From Pseudomonadota bacterium (GTDB lineage Bacteria; Pseudomonadota; Alphaproteobacteria; Rhizobiales; Phreatobacteraceae), in assembly GCA_020161695.1 (NCBI GenBank), contig JAIUOO010000010.1, positions 84,517-148,516 on the forward strand: a stretch of DNA of 64,000 nt. Reading direction: 5' to 3'. A model generated the notes under the pieces. It saw nothing but the letters and a program-made list of their open reading frames with translations. It did no database searches and was not told where the DNA came from. Position 1 is the stretch's first letter. Each line of letters starts with the position of its first letter. The position numbers and the translations under genes were made by a program. Of the stretch, positions 40,063-53,463 are shown one piece after another.

Positions 40063-41706
40063 ATGCCCCAGCCAGCCCTCGGACCACACCTCGCAGCCGA
40101 CGGAACGGTGGTCGCGACGCCGATGACGCGGCGGGTGATGAACCTCGCCGATCTGCTCCATGGCGCGGCCCGCCGCCTGCCCGACCATCCCGGCCTTGTC
40201 TGGCGCGGCGAGGCCTGGAGCTGGGCCGCCATGGCGCGGCGGGTCAACGCCATCGCGGCGGCCCTGAAGGCGCGTGGCGTCGCCAAGGGCGATCGCGTCG
40301 TCACGCAGGCGCGCAATTCCAACGCCATGTTCGAGAGCATGTTCGCGGTGTGGACGCTCGGCGCGATCTGGGTGCCGACCAACTTCCGCAACAGCCCGCA
40401 GGAGGTCGCCTATATCGCGAAGGCGGCACGCGCGAAGGTGCTGGTCTGCGAGAACATCTTCACCGACCATGCCGCGGCGGTCGCGACCGAGGATGCGGAC
40501 CTGCGACTGACCATCTCCATCGGCGCCGCCGGTTTCGCCTCGGCGGAGTGGGAAGGGCTCGTCGCGGAGGGCGAGGCATTGTCCGCACCCTCCGTCGCAT
40601 CCGTCGACTATGACGATCCCTGCTGGCTGTTCTTCACGTCGGGCACGACCGGCCGGCCGAAGGCGGCGGTGCTGAGCCATGGCCAGATGGGTTTCGTCGT
40701 CACCAATCACCTGGCCGATCTCGTGCCGGGCACGACCGAACAGGACGCCTCGCTGGTCGTCGCGCCGCTCTCGCACGGCGCGGGCATCCACCAGCTGACG
40801 CAGGTGGCGCGCGGGGCGCGGACGGTGCTGCTCTCCACCGAGCGTCTCGACTGCGAGGAGGCGTTCCGCCTGATCGCCGAGCATCGCGTCACCAACATGT
40901 TCACGGTGCCGACGATCCTGACCATGCTGGCGAGCCACGAGGCGGCTGGCCGTCACGACCATTCCAGCCTGAAGCACGTCATCTACGCGGGATCGCCGAT
41001 GTATCGCGCCGACCAGCAGATGGCGCTGGGCGCGCTCGGCAAATGCATCGTGCAGTATTTCGGCCTCGGCGAAGTGACCGGCAACATCACGGTGTTCCCC
41101 GCGCGCGAGCACGATGCCGACGACGGCGTGCAGGGCCGCATCGGCACCTGCGGCTTTCCGCGCACCGCGATGGACGTGCGCATCCTCGACGATGCGGGCC
41201 GCGACCTCGGGGCCGGCGAGACGGGAGAGATCTGCGTCGCCGGGCCGGCGGTCTTCGCGGGCTATTTCGACAACCCGGAAGCCAATGCCAAGTCGTTCCG
41301 TGACGGCTTCTTCCGCACCGGCGATCTCGGTCACAAGGACGCCGAGGGCTATGTCTACATCACCGGCCGAGCCTCCGACATGTACATATCCGGCGGCTCC
41401 AACGTCTATCCGCGCGAGATCGAGGAGGTGATCCTCACCCATCCGGCTGTCGCGGAGGCGGCGGTGCTCGGCGTGCCGGACCGGCGCTGGGGCGAGGCCG
41501 GCGTCGCCGTCCTGGTGGCGCGCGCGGGCGCGGCCGTTGCCGAGGGTGATATCCTCGCGCATCTCGACGGCAAGCTCGCGCGCTACAAGATGCCCCGACA
41601 GGTCTTCGTCTGGGAGGAACTGCCGAAATCCGGCTACGGCAAGGTGCCGAAGAAGCTCATCCGCGAGATGCTGATCGAGAAGGGGCTGGTGAGCGGGGAG
41701 GGCTAG
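40063..41706 (+). CDS. Class I adenylate-forming acyl-CoA synthetase
   Basis: A 547-residue enzyme. The P-loop FFTSGTTGRPKAAVLSH, the segment QYFGLGEVTGN, the hinge FFRTGDLGHKD...GRASDMYISGG and the catalytic Lys in PKSGYGKVPKK are intact. The pocket segment PLSHGAGIHQL and overall layout resemble the long-chain/fatty acid or phenylpropanoid ligase group (FadD3-like); the substrate is unknown. It is the second such enzyme in the window and is not close to the first in sequence. Confidence 0.87.
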   Translation: MPQPALGPHLAADGTVVATPMTRRVMNLADLLHGAARRLPDHPGLVWRGEAWSWAAMARRVNAIAAALKARGVAKGDRVVTQARNSNAMFESMFAVWTLGAIWVPTNFRNSPQEVAYIAKAARAKVLVCENIFTDHAAAVATEDADLRLTISIGAAGFASAEWEGLVAEGEALSAPSVASVDYDDPCWLFFTSGTTGRPKAAVLSHGQMGFVVTNHLADLVPGTTEQDASLVVAPLSHGAGIHQLTQVARGARTVLLSTERLDCEEAFRLIAEHRVTNMFTVPTILTMLASHEAAGRHDHSSLKHVIYAGSPMYRADQQMALGALGKCIVQYFGLGEVTGNITVFPAREHDADDGVQGRIGTCGFPRTAMDVRILDDAGRDLGAGETGEICVAGPAVFAGYFDNPEANAKSFRDGFFRTGDLGHKDAEGYVYITGRASDMYISGGSNVYPREIEEVILTHPAVAEAAVLGVPDRRWGEAGVAVLVARAGAAVAEGDILAHLDGKLARYKMPRQVFVWEELPKSGYGKVPKKLIREMLIEKGLVSGEG

Positions 41707-41730
41707 CCGGTTCTTGGCGAAATCCCTCGA

Positions 41731-41822
41731 CGTCATGCCCGGCCTTGTGCCGGGCATCCACGAATTCCTTCAAACGGAGTGTTCAAGTCGTGGATGGCCG
41801 GGACAAGCCCGGCCATGACGCG
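41731..41822. repeat. Paired inverted repeat (BIME-like), copy 1
   Basis: Two hairpin units face each other. Unit 1 (41731-41763) is CGTCATGCCCGGCCTTGTGC followed by CGGGCATCCACGA. Unit 2 (41787-41822) is its inverted relative, GTCGTGGATGGCCGGGACAA followed by GCCCGGCCATGACGCG. The outer ends CGTCATG and CATGACG match. A related pair lies at about 55.9 kb. It sits between convergent genes. Confidence 0.75.
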
Positions 41823-41851
41823 AGGAGGCGGCGCTTCTCATTGACATTGTC

Positions 41852-43042
41852 CTATGCCGCCTGTCCTGCCGCCCAGCCGGACGACCAGGCCCACTGGAAA
41901 TTGTAGCCGCCGAGCCAGCCCGTCACGTCCACGGCCTCGCCGATGAAGTGGAGGCCCGGCACGGCCTTGGCCGCCATGGTCTGCTGGTCGAGGCCGGCGG
42001 TGTCGATGCCGCCGAGAGTCACTTCGGCGGTGCGATAGCCCTCGGAACCGTTGGGGCGGATGCGCCAGCCGTTCACCGCGGCATCGATCCTTGCCAGCAC
42101 CTTGTCGGAACAGTCGGCGAGATTGCCGTGGACCCCCGCCGCTTCGGTGATCGCCTGTGCGAGGCGCTTCGGCAGGATTTCCGCCAGCACGGTCTGCACC
42201 GCCTGCCGCCCGTGGCGGGTGCGCGCTGCCTTGAGCTGCTCCAGTACGTTCACATCAGGCGCCAGCGACACGACGATGTCGTCACCCTCGCGCCAGTAGC
42301 TGGATATCTGGAGGATCGCAGGGCCGGACAGGCCGCGATGGGTGAACAACACTGCCTCGCGGAAGCGTGTCTTGGCGTGCCCGACGACGGCCTCCTCGAC
42401 CGCGATGCCGGCGAGCGGCGTCATCAGCGCCAGCATGTCGGGCGCGAAGGTCAGGGGCACCAGCGCGGGGCGCGGTGCGACGACGTTCAGCCCGAAGCGC
42501 TCGGCGACCTCGTAGGCAAAGCCGGTCGCGCCCATTTTCGGGATCGACTTGCCGCCGGAGGCGATGACGAGAGAGCGGCAGGCGACCGTGCCGGACGACA
42601 GCCGCACGGCGAAGCCGCTCTCCGTTCTCACGATATCCTCGACCGCCGTCTCCACGCGCAGCCGCGCGCCGGCGCGCTCCATCTCGTCGAGCAGCATGTC
42701 GACGATCTGGCGGGAGGAGCCGTCGCAGAAGAGCTGACCGAGCGTCTTCTCGTGCCAGGAGATGCGGTGGCGGTCGACCAGCGCGATGAAGTCGCGCTGC
42801 GTGTAGCGGGAGAGCGCCGAGATCGCGAAACGCGGATTCTGCGACAGGAAGTTCTTCGGTCCTGCGCCGAGATTGGTGAAGTTGCAGCGTCCGCCGCCGG
42901 AAATGCGGATCTTCTCAGCCGGCGCGCGGGCATGATCGACGACCAGCACGGAGCGGCCGCGCCTGCCGGCTTCGATGGCGCACATCATGCCGGCCGCGCC
43001 GGCACCGACGATCAGAACGTCGAAGAGCTCAGGCCGTGCCAC
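41852..43042 (-). CDS. BaiN/HI0933-family flavoprotein
   Basis: A 396-residue FAD-dependent oxidoreductase. The dinucleotide motif VLIVGAGAAGMMCAIEAGRRG and the diagnostic KIRISGGGRCNFTN are present, as are ASGGKSIPKMGATGFAYEVAERFG and the C-terminal GEAVDVTGWLGGYNFQWAWSSG. Relatives reduce bile-acid intermediates or are uncharacterised; the physiological role here is unknown. It starts with GTG directly after the stop of the hydroxylase-like gene (TGA-GTG), so the two are probably co-translated. Confidence 0.9.
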   Translation of the reverse strand: MARPELFDVLIVGAGAAGMMCAIEAGRRGRSVLVVDHARAPAEKIRISGGGRCNFTNLGAGPKNFLSQNPRFAISALSRYTQRDFIALVDRHRISWHEKTLGQLFCDGSSRQIVDMLLDEMERAGARLRVETAVEDIVRTESGFAVRLSSGTVACRSLVIASGGKSIPKMGATGFAYEVAERFGLNVVAPRPALVPLTFAPDMLALMTPLAGIAVEEAVVGHAKTRFREAVLFTHRGLSGPAILQISSYWREGDDIVVSLAPDVNVLEQLKAARTRHGRQAVQTVLAEILPKRLAQAITEAAGVHGNLADCSDKVLARIDAAVNGWRIRPNGSEGYRTAEVTLGGIDTAGLDQQTMAAKAVPGLHFIGEAVDVTGWLGGYNFQWAWSSGWAAGQAA

Positions 43043-43771
43043 TCAATGGGCATCCGCCTTGCCCGCACCGCCCGCGGGCGGTTCGTCGCCGCGCTTGAGG
43101 TAGGGATAGCGGTCGGCGAATTCGCCGGTGTAGCCGAGGTTGCGCGCGGTCGGCGAGCGCTGGAGCGTCTTCTTGTCGATGATCCGCGTGCCGAACAGCC
43201 GGTCGGCTATGGCCGTGGTGATGCCGTAGTTGCGGTTCTCGTCGATATAGTGATGCAGCGCATGCTCCTGCCGGCGCGTGGCGAAGTAGCGCGAGCGCGT
43301 TTCCCCATCCATGTGGCAGGCGAAATGAACGATCTCGTAGAAGGCGAAAAGCCCGAAGGAGATGGCGACGATGGGTGCGAGCGGCGTCAGGCCGAGGAGC
43401 CAGGCAAGGCCGGTCAGCACGCCCACCAGCAGCACGACCGTAGCCGGATGGGCGAGGATCACGCGGGTATCCTTCGGATCCATGTGGTGGGCGTAGTGGA
43501 CGCGGTTCCAGAACTGCGCGGTCGGCGAGGTCTTGGCGAGCTCCAGCCAGTGCAGCACGTATTTGTGGGTGATGAACTCCACGACGGGCAGCAGCGCGAT
43601 GCCGATGGCGACCGATGCCAGGGTCCAGAGAATGCCGGCGGTGAACAGGGCATAGACGAAGAACGCGGCCGAAAGACCCGAATAGAGGATCACGGCAAGG
43701 CGCGCGTCCGGGTGGCGCATCACGGCCAGCGCGTCTGCGAGAATGGCGCGGGCTTCAGCAATCAGGTTCAT
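43043..43771 (-). CDS. Sterol desaturase/fatty acid hydroxylase family protein
   Basis: A 242-residue membrane protein with four to five helices and the eight-histidine di-iron motif set: HKYVLH, HYAHHMD, HFACHMD and HALHHYIDENRNYG. The family hydroxylates lipids, carotenoids or sterols with O2. The substrate cannot be assigned; ornithine lipid or hopanoid modification is possible in this class but is only a guess. It is followed without a gap by the flavoprotein gene. Confidence 0.88.
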   Translation of the reverse strand: MNLIAEARAILADALAVMRHPDARLAVILYSGLSAAFFVYALFTAGILWTLASVAIGIALLPVVEFITHKYVLHWLELAKTSPTAQFWNRVHYAHHMDPKDTRVILAHPATVVLLVGVLTGLAWLLGLTPLAPIVAISFGLFAFYEIVHFACHMDGETRSRYFATRRQEHALHHYIDENRNYGITTAIADRLFGTRIIDKKTLQRSPTARNLGYTGEFADRYPYLKRGDEPPAGGAGKADAH

Positions 43772-43917
43772 GCCGGGGCGCTCGTCGGGTCGATGAGGGG
43801 ACAGCGTCCATGTAGCCTGCCGGGGTTCCGGGCGAAACCCCGGACCTGAAGATTGGAGCGCTTCCAGTGCGCGACGCGCCTTCGCCCCGACCGCAGCTAA
43901 GCAACTGGTTGGCGCCG

Positions 43918-44724
43918 TCAGCGTGGCGTCGCAGGTCGCGCCCTTGCCAACCAGGCGGCGATGTCGCCCTTCTCCTGCGCCTCGGAGCGATCGAAATGCC
44001 GGGTGCGCTGGCGCTCGAACGCGAATGTGTAGCGCCGCGCAAGAGCGGGACGATCGGTCGCCTCCTCCAGCCGGCCATTGGCCAGGCGGTGGAAACGCGC
44101 CTGGAACGAAATGCCGGCCACGCCCTGCCGGTTGACGCTGTCGACGAAGGAGGTGGCGGCGATGTCGCAGCCGCGCCTGCCCGCGGGGGCGCGCACGAGG
44201 CTGGTATCGCCCCAGTCGGACACGTCGGGAAGGGTGGCGATCAGCTTCCAGTCGCCGTCGAAGACGCGGATGGTCCAGCGGTTGACGCCGAGGCCGTTGC
44301 CCTGGCCGTTCCAGGCGGCCAGCACGCGCTCCGGGGTGCCGTCGCCGTCGAGGTCGATGGTGATGACGTCGAAGCTGCGGTGGCGGCCGGCCATCAGGTC
44401 ATCGGGCAGAACCTGAAGATCGTGGCCCGGCCGCTCGATGAGGAAGGCATATTCGGGCGCGTCCTCGGCGAGGTCCTCGCCGTCGGGCGGGATCGCCTGG
44501 CAGCGCCAGATGGTCGTTTCGCCGATGCGCAGCGAAACGCCTCGCCGGCATTGCACGGGGTTCGCCGGAACCGGCTCCAGCATGGGTGCGCCGAGGCTGG
44601 CGCCGGCCGGCGCGACAGGCCGCGCGATGGCGGCCGGCCGGCAGGCACGCAACTGCGCCATGGCCTCGCCGGGCAGGAAGCCGGCGAGAAGGACGAAAGC
44701 CGACAGCGTGGCGCGGCGGGACAT
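43918..44724 (-). CDS. Exported protein with FG-GAP/VCBS-like segment, unknown function
   Basis: A 268-residue protein with an N-terminal signal peptide (MSRRATLSAFVLLAGFLPG, then EAMAQ) and a mature part with several cysteines. The segment VITIDLDGDGTPERVLAAWNG resembles a calcium-binding VCBS/FG-GAP repeat. I do not recognise a full family. It is preceded by one of the five phased CAA promoter arrays of this window, and with the best -10 (TAGAAT), so it is a member of the proposed regulon. It is otherwise unrelated to its neighbours. Confidence 0.7.
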   Translation of the reverse strand: MSRRATLSAFVLLAGFLPGEAMAQLRACRPAAIARPVAPAGASLGAPMLEPVPANPVQCRRGVSLRIGETTIWRCQAIPPDGEDLAEDAPEYAFLIERPGHDLQVLPDDLMAGRHRSFDVITIDLDGDGTPERVLAAWNGQGNGLGVNRWTIRVFDGDWKLIATLPDVSDWGDTSLVRAPAGRRGCDIAATSFVDSVNRQGVAGISFQARFHRLANGRLEEATDRPALARRYTFAFERQRTRHFDRSEAQEKGDIAAWLARARPATPR

Positions 44725-44761
44725 GGCTGGGCACTTTCCGGCGAGGAATGACGATGCGCCG

Positions 44762-44813
44762 ATTCTAGGGCCTTCGTCCGCAGTCCAGTATTGCCGGAGG
44801 TTGCAACCCCTTG
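44762..44813 (-). promoter_or_regulatory. Phased CAA-box promoter (copy E)
   Basis: Read on the minus strand: CAAG, CAAC and CAAT, each 10 bp apart (plus-strand positions 44810, 44800, 44790), then exactly 21 bp, then CTAGAAT (44762-44768). The -10 TAGAAT is good, but no -35 hexamer is present, which suggests an activator-dependent promoter. The exported-protein gene starts 37 bp downstream. Confidence 0.7.
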
Positions 44814-44866
44814 CATGCGACCGACCGCAGCCGCGCCTGTCCGTCAGCAGGTGCGGATAGGACAGG

Positions 44867-45664
44867 TCAGAAAGCGACGCCGGCCGCTTCCTCCTCGGTC
44901 ACGCGCAGCGGATCGCCGACCGCGATGCGGCCGCCCTGCGCGACCGCGCAATAGATGCCGCAATCGGCATGTCCATAGCTGCGCATCAGCACGGCGGGGA
45001 TCATCAGGTCGCGGACGGCGGTGGCGGGGTTCACCGTCGTGGCGGCACAGCGCTCGGTGCGCTTCAGGCCGCGCAGCACGGTTTCGCCGATGGCGACGCG
45101 CTTGCCGACCCAGTCGAATTCGGAGAAGGCCGGCACGCCATCGACATAGATGTTGGCGCGAAAGCGGACGGGATCGATGGAGACGCCGGTCTCCTTCTCC
45201 AGCGCGCGCACGCTCGCCAGGTTGATGATCGAGACGAATCCGGAGCGCGAATCCATGAAGCGGAAGCCGGGCGGGCCCTCCAGCACCTTCGGCGCACCGG
45301 CGAGCTCCCTGGCGAGGAACAGCTGCATGAAATCCTCGACCGCCGCGCGGCCCGCCCCGGTCGCAAGGTCGGCGCGCACTGCCTCGACATCGTCCGCGAC
45401 GATGGACAATTCGCGGGTGACGTCGTCGTAGCGGGTTTTCAGCTTCGCCAGCGCCGCCTGCCGGGCGAGGACGAGGAACTTGTGCTTCGGCTGATGCTCG
45501 GGATTGGCGGGGTCGAAGCCCGAGGGGCCGTTCTCGATGGCGAAGAGCCGGTCGCCGGGGAAATGCTCGCCCGACGTCAGCAGCGCTTCGGTCAGCGGCT
45601 CCGCCGAGAGGCCCTTGACGGGATAGCGGTAGAGGGCAGTGACGGCGGGGGCGGCAAGTGTCAT
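44867..45664 (-). CDS. MOSC-domain protein
   Basis: A 265-residue protein with an N-terminal MOSC beta-barrel (VTALYRYPVKGLSAEPLTEALL, PGDRLFAIEN) and a C-terminal MOSC domain with the conserved Cys in RTERCAATTVNP. MOSC proteins act in molybdenum-cofactor sulfur transfer or in reduction of N-hydroxylated compounds (mARC/YcbX-like). It stands alone on the minus strand, divergent from clpB. Confidence 0.87.
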   Translation of the reverse strand: MTLAAPAVTALYRYPVKGLSAEPLTEALLTSGEHFPGDRLFAIENGPSGFDPANPEHQPKHKFLVLARQAALAKLKTRYDDVTRELSIVADDVEAVRADLATGAGRAAVEDFMQLFLARELAGAPKVLEGPPGFRFMDSRSGFVSIINLASVRALEKETGVSIDPVRFRANIYVDGVPAFSEFDWVGKRVAIGETVLRGLKRTERCAATTVNPATAVRDLMIPAVLMRSYGHADCGIYCAVAQGGRIAVGDPLRVTEEEAAGVAF

Positions 45665-45808
45665 GAACGGACCTTTCGAGCGTCGGATTTGACCTCGCGC
45701 AAGGCGGGCACGGGGTCAAGCGGCGCCCTATGCACTTTGTCCGATGCCGTGTTGCAGGACGGCGGCGGACGGCCTGCGCGGGAATCGCGAAACGTCGGCG
45801 CTTCGCCC

Positions 45809-45837
45809 CTTTTCACGAGCCCGTGAGGCACCCATAT
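45809..45837 (+). promoter_or_regulatory. Possible heat-shock (RpoH) promoter of clpB
   Basis: CTTTTCA (45809-45815), 15 bp, then CCCATAT (45831-45837) resembles CTTGAAA-N13-15-CCCCATNT. It lies about 100 bp before clpB, a classic RpoH target. The -35 match is partial. Confidence 0.4.
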
Positions 45838-45935
45838 CTGCGGCGAGCCGGTCGCTTCGGGGCCGGGCCATCCATTCGGTCGGACGTTCCTTTCGGGCTC
45901 AGCGGAGACGGGGGAACGGGCAAAGGAGTGACCAT

Positions 45936-48533
<2,598 letters not shown>

Positions 48534-48564
48534 GCTGCCGGCCGAACCGAACGCCAATCATGAG

Positions 48565-48597
48565 ACGGGCCGCCCCACCGGGTGGCCCGTTTCGTTT
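48565..48597 (+). terminator. Intrinsic terminator after clpB
   Basis: ACGGGCC (48565-48571) pairs with GGCCCGT (48584-48590), with an inner CCC/GGG pair, followed by TTCGTTTT. Confidence 0.7.
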
Positions 48598-48644
48598 TCC
48601 GGGGCTGATAGGAACCGTCGTTGCGGTGGTTCCGAGCGACAGGC

Positions 48645-49409
48645 TCAGTAGCGCGCGACGATGCCGGGGCCGGTCGAGAACAGGTAGTTCGCCCGGATCG
48701 TAACGGCGTGCGTCTTGGTCGAGACGCGCATGATGTCGAGATTGCCGGAGCCCGCGTCGAAACTGCCGTAGTCGGCGTAGTTGTATTCGAGGCCGATGGT
48801 CCAGTTCCGCGCCACCGCAAATTCGGCGCCGGCGCCGACCGTCCATCCCGCGCGGGTGGTGGAATGGCGGAAGCCACCGACGATGGGCGGGGTGAAATCC
48901 TCGAGCGCGAAGCGGATATGGCCGACCGCGAGGCCACCCTTCACGTAGAACAGCGCGCGGTCGGCGGCGTAGCCGATGCGTCCGGTGAGCGAGCCGAAGA
49001 CGGGCAGGCGCGTGCGGTACTCGTCGTCGGGCGCGCCGGTCGGTCCGATGAAGAAATGCGACAGGCTCGACAGCGACAAGGATGCCTCGAGGCCGGCGAC
49101 GATATTGCTGCCGACCTGCCAGTTGTAGCCGAGCTGGACACCGCCGACGATGCCGGTGGCATTGGCCGAGAACCGGTCCCCGATCGAATAGCCGATCCAG
49201 GGCGTCGCGACGGTGAAGCTGGAAACGCCGAGATAGTTGTTCCGGATATTCCCGGCGCCGAGATGGCCGCCGACATAGAATCCGGTCCAGGCGTAGCTCG
49301 GCGCGGCCAAGATCGCGGTCATGGGAGCGCGGCTCATTCCGATGTCCGCAGCCTGCGCTCCAGTGCACAGCATGGTGGCGATCACGGCGCCAAACCAGCG
49401 CTTTGCCAT
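48645..49409 (-). CDS. Outer-membrane beta-barrel protein (Omp25/porin-like)
   Basis: About 254 residues with a signal peptide (MAKRWFGAVIATMLC, then TGAQA) and alternating beta-strand pattern. WTGFYVGGHLGAG, the central GYNWQVGSNIVAGLEASLS, FYVKGGLAVGH and the C-terminal IRANYLFSTG are typical of the small 8-stranded OMP_b-brl family of alphaproteobacteria. The role is probably structural. I prefer the ATG at 49409; a GTG at 49424 is possible. Confidence 0.87.
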   Translation of the reverse strand: MAKRWFGAVIATMLCTGAQAADIGMSRAPMTAILAAPSYAWTGFYVGGHLGAGNIRNNYLGVSSFTVATPWIGYSIGDRFSANATGIVGGVQLGYNWQVGSNIVAGLEASLSLSSLSHFFIGPTGAPDDEYRTRLPVFGSLTGRIGYAADRALFYVKGGLAVGHIRFALEDFTPPIVGGFRHSTTRAGWTVGAGAEFAVARNWTIGLEYNYADYGSFDAGSGNLDIMRVSTKTHAVTIRANYLFSTGPGIVARY

Positions 49410-49624
49410 GCGAACGCCCCCCACACGTACTCAGAAATTGACGGCAACCTTCCGTGATTTGTGCCACGGCAGCCCACCCGTCGCAACGTCGCCGGGGATT
49501 TTGGGGCGATTGGACCCGCGCCTGTGGTTTTTTCGTCGCGGGCCCCGAACCTTTTCGGCGGTGGCTGCGACTGATGGAGGACCGGGGCATCGGGCCCCAC
49601 CTGAACCTTCACCGGAGACGTGCC

Positions 49625-49894
49625 ATGACCCGCTTCAAGACCCTCGCCCTCGCCGCCGCTGCCGCCGCCACCCTGTCGGTGGGCGTCGCTTCCTCGGCCC
49701 AGGCCGGCCCCTTCCATCATCACCACCACCGCGGCATCGGCTGGGGCGTCGGCGCCCTCGCGGCCGGCGTGATCGTCGGCGGCGCCATCGCCGCCAGCCA
49801 GTCCCGCGCCTATGCCTCGGAATGCTACCTGACCCGCCGCTGGGTCGACGGCCCCTACGGCCCGGAGCGCCGCACGGTCCGCGTCTGCGAGTGA
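49625..49894 (+). CDS. Small exported His-rich protein
   Basis: An 89-residue protein with a signal peptide (MTRFKTLALAAAAAATLSVG, cleavage after SAQA) and a mature N-terminus with five consecutive histidines (GPFHHHHHRG). A glycine-rich hydrophobic stretch and a C-terminal CYLTRRWVDGPYGPERRTVRVC follow. The short Cys-x(n)-Cys tail is common in small rhizobial secreted proteins. Metal binding is a possible but unproven role. GGAGA precedes the start, and a strong terminator follows. Confidence 0.72.
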   Translation: MTRFKTLALAAAAAATLSVGVASSAQAGPFHHHHHRGIGWGVGALAAGVIVGGAIAASQSRAYASECYLTRRWVDGPYGPERRTVRVCE

Positions 49895-49936
49895 TCGACC
49901 ACCGCCTCTCTCTCTCTCCTGACCTCCCGACTTCAA

Positions 49937-49968
49937 AGCCCCGGCCTCACCGCCGGGGCTCTTTTTTT
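49937..49968 (+). terminator. Strong intrinsic terminator
   Basis: AGCCCCGG (49937-49944) pairs with CCGGGGCT (49953-49960) around an 8-nt loop and is followed by C and seven T. It ends the small His-rich gene. Confidence 0.88.
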
Positions 49969-49993
49969 GGCCGGGCCCGCCGCAGGGCGGCGC

Positions 49994-51340
49994 CTACCAG
50001 GTCAGTTCGGCGACGGCGATGCGGTTCTCGGCCACCGGCACCGCGCGGGCCACCACACGCTCCTCGTTGAACAGGCCGACGACCGTGCGGCCGATCTCGG
50101 CCGCGGGAAGGCGCAGGGTGGTCGCGGCGTCGGTCGCCACGCCGCGTGTCACGTCGGCCGCCTCCTTGCCGCCGAGCAGGACCACGTCGCGGGGAATACC
50201 GAAATAGCCGCGCGGCCGGGTCATCAGGACCACGGCGCCGGCGGCGCGGTCGGCATCGCTGAGCGGCCGGGCCGGCCGCAGGTGGACGACTTCCGACGAG
50301 CGCGGGAACGGCGAGCGGAAAATATGCGTGCGCGGGTGGCCGGGCGCTTCGACCACGAATTCGAGCCAGTCCGTGGCCGAGACCGATACAGGCCCCCAGC
50401 GACCATCCGGCCCGGTCGTCCGGCGCAGCAGCGCCTCGCCCTGGCGGCCGGCCGTGTCGGGATGGACGCGGAAAACCTCGATCACGGCGTCGCCAAGCGG
50501 CCGGTTCGAGGGAATGCCGCCGGCATTGCCGGTGACCAGCCCGTCGAGCGCGACGATGCTCTCCGGCGCGACGGCGAGCGTCGCGGGCTCCGTGCCCGCA
50601 ATGAACCGGTATATCTCCCGGAAGGCGCGGGGGTGGAAGGCGACCTCGCGATGGTCGAGCGGGCCGAGGCCGATATTGGTCGCGCCGCGCAGCGTCGGCC
50701 CCTCGGTCGTGATCCCGGTCGGTGTTCCCGGTCGCCCGACATAGCGCCCGTCGGCCTGCGCGAACTTGTCGTTGCCCTCGCTGTAGAGCGTCAGGAAGGC
50801 GGTGCCGGGCACGATATCGGTGTCACTGCCGTTCAGCCGGCGCAGGAACGGCCCGCGCCCGTTGAACTCGCTGCCGGGATTGAACTCCCAGTCGAACACG
50901 CCGCGATTGGGCGTGCCGCAGAGCACGGCGTGGCTCACCTGACCCGCGCCGTCGCCGGTGACGAAATTGCGGATGGCGTAGCCTCCGCGCGACGAGCCGA
51001 CCAGCGCCACCCTCTCGGCGCCGGTTCGGACAAGCGTCGAGCGGACGACGGCGGTCAGTTCACGGAGCTGGTCCTCGGTGCCGGACCTTCCGGCCATCGG
51101 CACGGCGTCGTCGTTGCGGGACAGCGGATCGGTGAAGTTGAAGGCGACGAGCCGGTCGCGCGGCCAGCCATTGGCCTCGAAGCGCCAGAGCGTGGTCATC
51201 CAGAGCGCGGCGTGGTCGCCGTTGCCATGGACGAAGATCACCGGCGGATGTCCGGCGGTCTGTGCCGCGGCCCGCCCGAACAGGGGCAGGGCAGGCAGCG
51301 CGGCGGCATATTGGAGGAGGCGACGGCGACTGACGGTCAT
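49994..51340 (-). CDS. Tat-exported alpha/beta hydrolase (lipase-like)
   Basis: A 448-residue protein with a twin-arginine signal (MTVSRRRLLQYAAALPA) and an alpha/beta hydrolase domain. VIFVHGNGDHAALW gives the oxyanion loop, and VALVGSSRGGYAIR the nucleophile elbow GSSRG. The C-terminal third is a beta-rich extension of unknown role. Substrates may be esters or polyesters in the periplasm or outside the cell. The start is chosen at the ATG that begins the Tat signal; the frame is open for 42 more codons. Confidence 0.8.
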   Translation of the reverse strand: MTVSRRRLLQYAAALPALPLFGRAAAQTAGHPPVIFVHGNGDHAALWMTTLWRFEANGWPRDRLVAFNFTDPLSRNDDAVPMAGRSGTEDQLRELTAVVRSTLVRTGAERVALVGSSRGGYAIRNFVTGDGAGQVSHAVLCGTPNRGVFDWEFNPGSEFNGRGPFLRRLNGSDTDIVPGTAFLTLYSEGNDKFAQADGRYVGRPGTPTGITTEGPTLRGATNIGLGPLDHREVAFHPRAFREIYRFIAGTEPATLAVAPESIVALDGLVTGNAGGIPSNRPLGDAVIEVFRVHPDTAGRQGEALLRRTTGPDGRWGPVSVSATDWLEFVVEAPGHPRTHIFRSPFPRSSEVVHLRPARPLSDADRAAGAVVLMTRPRGYFGIPRDVVLLGGKEAADVTRGVATDAATTLRLPAAEIGRTVVGLFNEERVVARAVPVAENRIAVAELTW

Positions 51341-51588
51341 TTGCGGCTCTTTCCCGGCCGGTTTCTTCCCTTGGGGAATGGTCTGCCTCCCGGGCCGGGC
51401 GGTCAAGGCGCTCAAGTCGGCCATCGCGGCCAGATTCCGGCAGCAGGCGGCTGTGCTGCGCCGCAATGGGGTCGACGCGCGACCGCTATGGCGTCACATT
51501 GGCCGCCTAAATCGTCGCCATCCTGAGTCTTATTTCAGCCCAGCCGGAGTGCGCATGCGCCCCGGCCCCTTTTTCCGTCCGGTCCGCC

Positions 51589-53454
<1,866 letters not shown>

Positions 53455-53463
53455 GCGTGGCGC

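Noticed and set aside
45744..45935. N-terminal extension of clpB by 64 codons
   Set aside because: The family start [10 protein letters not shown] has an excellent ribosome site, and the extension is non-conserved Arg-rich sequence over the promoter region.
49500..49624. Search for a CAA array upstream of the small His-rich exported protein
   Set aside because: CAAC occurs at isolated places, but no 10-bp phasing and no CTARACC element at the right distance.
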